64,000 nt of DNA from Lelliottia nimipressuralis. GTDB taxonomy: Bacteria > Pseudomonadota > Gammaproteobacteria > Enterobacterales > Enterobacteriaceae. Position numbers and translations under genes: made by a program. Below the pieces are notes generated by a model. It saw only the letters and a list, made by a program, of their open reading frames with translations, searched no databases and was not told the DNA's origin. The stretch is from the NCBI RefSeq assembly GCF_004402045.1, contig NZ_SOMG01000017.1, positions 16,444-80,443 of the forward strand, read 5' to 3'. This document shows positions 61,710 to 64,000 of this stretch, piece after piece; position 1 is the first letter of the stretch; each line of letters begins with the position of its first letter.

Positions 61710-63161
61710 ATGCATTTTCGTGCCATAACCCGAATCGTTGGACTGCTGGTCATACTCTTTTCCGGGACGATGATTCTCCCTGGACTGGTGGCGCTTATCT
61801 ACCGGGACGGCGCGGGACGGGCATTTACCCAGACCTTCTTTGTCGCGCTGGCGATTGGCTCGCTGCTGTGGTGGCCGAACCGTCGGCAGAAAGGTGAGCT
61901 GAAATCTCGCGAAGGATTTCTGATTGTGGTCCTGTTCTGGACGGTGCTGGGAAGCGTCGGTTCGCTGCCCTTTATCTTCTCTGAACAGCCTAACCTCAGC
62001 ATCACGGATGCCTTTTTTGAATCGTTCTCGGGTTTAACGACGACCGGAGCGACGACGCTGGTAGGTCTGGATTCGCTACCGCACGCCATTCTCTTTTATC
62101 GCCAGATGCTGCAGTGGTTCGGTGGTATGGGGATCATCGTCCTGGCCGTGGCCATCCTGCCTATTCTGGGCGTGGGTGGGATGCAGCTCTATCGCGCCGA
62201 AATGCCCGGGCCGCTGAAAGATAACAAGATGCGCCCGCGTATTGCCGAGACGGCGAAAACCCTGTGGCTGATTTATGTCTTGCTGACGGTAGCCTGTGCG
62301 CTTGCGCTATGGTTTGCCGGGATGCCTGCTTTTGATGCTATCGGACACAGCTTCGCGACGATCGCGATTGGTGGGTTCTCCACTCACGATGCCAGCGTCG
62401 GCTACTTCGACAGCCCTACGATAAATACCATCATTGCGATTTTCCTGCTGATCTCCGGCTGTAACTATGGCCTGCACTTCTCTTTACTGAGCGGGCGCAG
62501 CCTGAAGGTGTACTGGCGCGATCCGGAGTTCCGCATGTTTATTGGTGTCCAGCTTACGCTGGTCATCATCTGTACCCTGGTGCTGTGGTTCCACGATGTT
62601 TATAACTCGGCGTTGACGACCCTGAATCAGGCGTTCTTCCAGGTGGTATCGATGGCGACGACCGCCGGGTTTACCACGGACAGCATTGCGCGCTGGCCGC
62701 TGTTCCTGCCGGTGTTGCTGCTGTGCTCTGCGTTTATTGGTGGCTGTGCGGGGTCAACGGGCGGTGGTCTGAAGGTAATTCGTATTCTGCTGCTGTTCAA
62801 ACAGGGCAACCGTGAGCTGAAACGTCTGGTCCACCCAAACGCGGTCTACAGCATCAAACTGGGTAACCGCGCGCTGCCGGAACGTATCCTCGAGGCGGTG
62901 TGGGGATTCTTCTCGGCGTATGCACTGGTCTTTATCGTCAGTATGCTGGCGATTATCGCGACAGGGGTGGATGATTTCTCCGCCTTTGCGTCCGTCGTAG
63001 CAACATTGAACAACCTTGGGCCTGGCCTGGGGGTTGTGGCGGATAACTTTGCCAGCATGAACCCGGTCGCGAAATGGATCCTCATCGCCAACATGCTGTT
63101 TGGTCGTCTTGAGGTCTTTACGCTGCTGGTGCTGTTCACCCCTACATTCTGGCGCGAGTAA
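61710..63161 (+). CDS. trkH: Potassium uptake protein TrkH
   Basis: TrkH is the membrane channel of the Trk K+ system, gated by TrkA. The 483-residue protein has four repeats of the M1-P-M2 type with selectivity-loop glycine motifs [31 protein letters not shown] and the [11 protein letters not shown] loop, plus [15 protein letters not shown]. The ATG at 61710 follows GGAAGCGGCAGAG. hemG starts 10 bp after its stop. Confidence 0.97.
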   Translation: MHFRAITRIVGLLVILFSGTMILPGLVALIYRDGAGRAFTQTFFVALAIGSLLWWPNRRQKGELKSREGFLIVVLFWTVLGSVGSLPFIFSEQPNLSITDAFFESFSGLTTTGATTLVGLDSLPHAILFYRQMLQWFGGMGIIVLAVAILPILGVGGMQLYRAEMPGPLKDNKMRPRIAETAKTLWLIYVLLTVACALALWFAGMPAFDAIGHSFATIAIGGFSTHDASVGYFDSPTINTIIAIFLLISGCNYGLHFSLLSGRSLKVYWRDPEFRMFIGVQLTLVIICTLVLWFHDVYNSALTTLNQAFFQVVSMATTAGFTTDSIARWPLFLPVLLLCSAFIGGCAGSTGGGLKVIRILLLFKQGNRELKRLVHPNAVYSIKLGNRALPERILEAVWGFFSAYALVFIVSMLAIIATGVDDFSAFASVVATLNNLGPGLGVVADNFASMNPVAKWILIANMLFGRLEVFTLLVLFTPTFWRE

Positions 63162-63171
63162 GGAGCCGTTG

Positions 63172-63717
63172 ATGAAAACACTGATTCTTTTCTCTACGCG
63201 AGACGGACAAACGCGTGAGATTGCCGCGTATCTGGCGTCGGAATTAAAAGAGCTGGGTATTTACTCGGATGTGGTAAACCTGAATCGCGCGGAGCAAATT
63301 GCCTGGCAGGATTACGACCGCGTGGTGATTGGCGCGTCAATTCGTTACGGGCATTTCCATCCGGCGCTGGATCGCTTTGTGAAAAAGCACACGGCGGTGC
63401 TCAATAAATTGCCCGGTGCGTTTTACTCGGTCAATCTGGTCGCGCGTAAAGCTGAGAAGCGTACGCCGCAGACCAACAGCTACACGCGCAAGTTTTTACT
63501 CAGCTCGCCGTGGCAGCCAGACCTGTGCGCCGTTTTTGCCGGCGCGCTGCGCTACCCTCGCTATCGCTGGTATGACCGCTTCATGATCCGCCTGATTATG
63601 AAGATGACGGGGGGCGAAACCGATACGCGTAAAGAAGTGGTTTATACCGACTGGTCGCAGGTGGCCAGTTTTGCACGGGAAATAGCGCATTTAACGGGCA
63701 ATTCGCGACTTAAATAA
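63172..63717 (+). CDS. hemG: Protoporphyrinogen oxidase HemG (menaquinone-dependent, flavodoxin-like)
   Basis: HemG oxidises protoporphyrinogen IX to protoporphyrin IX using FMN and the quinone pool. The 181-residue protein has the flavodoxin phosphate-binding loop [16 protein letters not shown] (3-18) and the long insert typical of HemG near residues 100-125. AAGGAG precedes the ATG at 63172; a frame start at 63100 lies inside trkH and is rejected. It is followed by the rrn promoter region, as in E. coli (rrnA). Confidence 0.97.
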   Translation: MKTLILFSTRDGQTREIAAYLASELKELGIYSDVVNLNRAEQIAWQDYDRVVIGASIRYGHFHPALDRFVKKHTAVLNKLPGAFYSVNLVARKAEKRTPQTNSYTRKFLLSSPWQPDLCAVFAGALRYPRYRWYDRFMIRLIMKMTGGETDTRKEVVYTDWSQVASFAREIAHLTGNSRLK

Positions 63718-63739
63718 GCGTTAAGTTTGAAAAGTGAGC

Positions 63740-63794
63740 GAACGAAAAGTTTTTTGTATTTTGTGCTTGTCACACCGGAATAACTCCCTATAAT
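63740..63794 (+). promoter_or_regulatory. rRNA operon promoter P1 with UP element
   Basis: TTGTCA (63767-63772) and TATAAT (63789-63794) are 16 bp apart, as in rrn P1. An A/T-rich UP element lies at 63740-63766, and the GC-rich discriminator GCGCCTCC predicts the start at about 63803. Confidence 0.95.
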
Positions 63795-63802
63795 GCGCCT
63801 CC

Positions 63803-64000
63803 ACTGACACGGAACAACGGCATGCACGCCGCCGGGTCAGCAGAGAAAAGCGAAAATAAACGCTTGACTCTGAAGCGGGAAAGCGTAATATGCACACCCC
63901 GCGCCGCTGCGAAAAGCGAAGCGGCACTGCTCTTTAACAATTTATCAGACAATCTGTGTGGGCACTCAAAGTGACATGGATTCTTAACGTCGCAAGACGA
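63803..64000 (+). other. rRNA operon leader with boxB and boxA, 16S gene lies beyond the window
   Basis: The leader contains the boxB-type hairpin with arms GCCGCT (63903-63908) and AGCGGC (63920-63925), and boxA TGCTCTTTAACA (63928-63939) for the antitermination complex. The 16S sequence itself has not begun by position 64000. Location after hemG indicates rrnA. Confidence 0.9.
63864..63891 (+). promoter_or_regulatory. rRNA operon promoter P2
   Basis: TTGACT (63864-63869) and TAATAT (63886-63891) with a 16-bp spacer, about 100 bp downstream of P1, matches rrn P2. Confidence 0.93.

Overview
The window is a stretch of conserved enterobacterial core chromosome. Gene content, order and protein sequence match the E. 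coli/Salmonella interval gppA-rhlB-trxA-rho-wec-tRNAs-hem-cyaA-uvrD-corA-recQ-metE-ubi-tat-fad-trkH-hemG-rrnA almost gene for gene. Local differences from E. coli K-12 (no rffGH inside the wec operon, no aslBA, no yigE/yigF/yigG) and the generally GC-rich codon use point to an Enterobacter-like member of the Enterobacteriaceae (Enterobacter, Lelliottia or Leclercia). The genus is inferred from recall, not from a search.

Layout. 1-4040: gppA (cut by the window edge) and rhlB on the minus strand, divergent from trxA, the rho leader peptide gene rhoL and rho. 4234-15082: the enterobacterial common antigen (ECA) operon wecA-wzzE-wecB-wecC-wecD-wecE-wzxE-wecF-wzyE-wecG, with tight overlaps. 15280-17246: the amino-acid permease yifK and a four-tRNA operon (Arg-CCG, His-GTG, Leu-CAG, Pro-TGG). 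17247-17717: the small RNA GlmZ, with what looks like a sigma-54/GlrR control region. 17756-21859: hemCDXY on the minus strand, divergent from cyaA. 24848-30925: cyaY, yifL-dapF-yigA-xerC-yigB, and uvrD behind a LexA box. 31075-34725: corA with a short leader ORF, rarD, yigI and pldA. 34816-41695: recQ, rhtC/rhtB, pldB, yigL, yigM (bioP) and metR. 41811-45954: metE with MetJ/MetR sites, ysgA, and udp with CRP/CytR sites. 46094-53603: rmuC, ubiE-ubiJ-ubiB, tatABCD and rfaH. 53774-63717: ubiD, fre, fadBA behind a FadR operator, pepQ-yigZ-trkH-hemG. 63718-64000: the promoter and antitermination leader of a ribosomal RNA operon whose 16S gene starts just beyond the window.

Themes. ECA assembly is encoded as a unit, but the dTDP-glucose steps must come from genes elsewhere. 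Heme synthesis (hemCDXY, hemG), ubiquinone synthesis (ubiE, J, B, D), Tat export, fatty-acid beta-oxidation and RNA control (rho, rhlB, rfaH, glmZ) are all housekeeping. I found no mobile element, CRISPR array, prophage, toxin-antitoxin or defence system, and nothing that looks like an undescribed system. The best leads are regulatory: the sigma-54 control region of glmZ, the missing rffGH pair, and the corA leader ORF.
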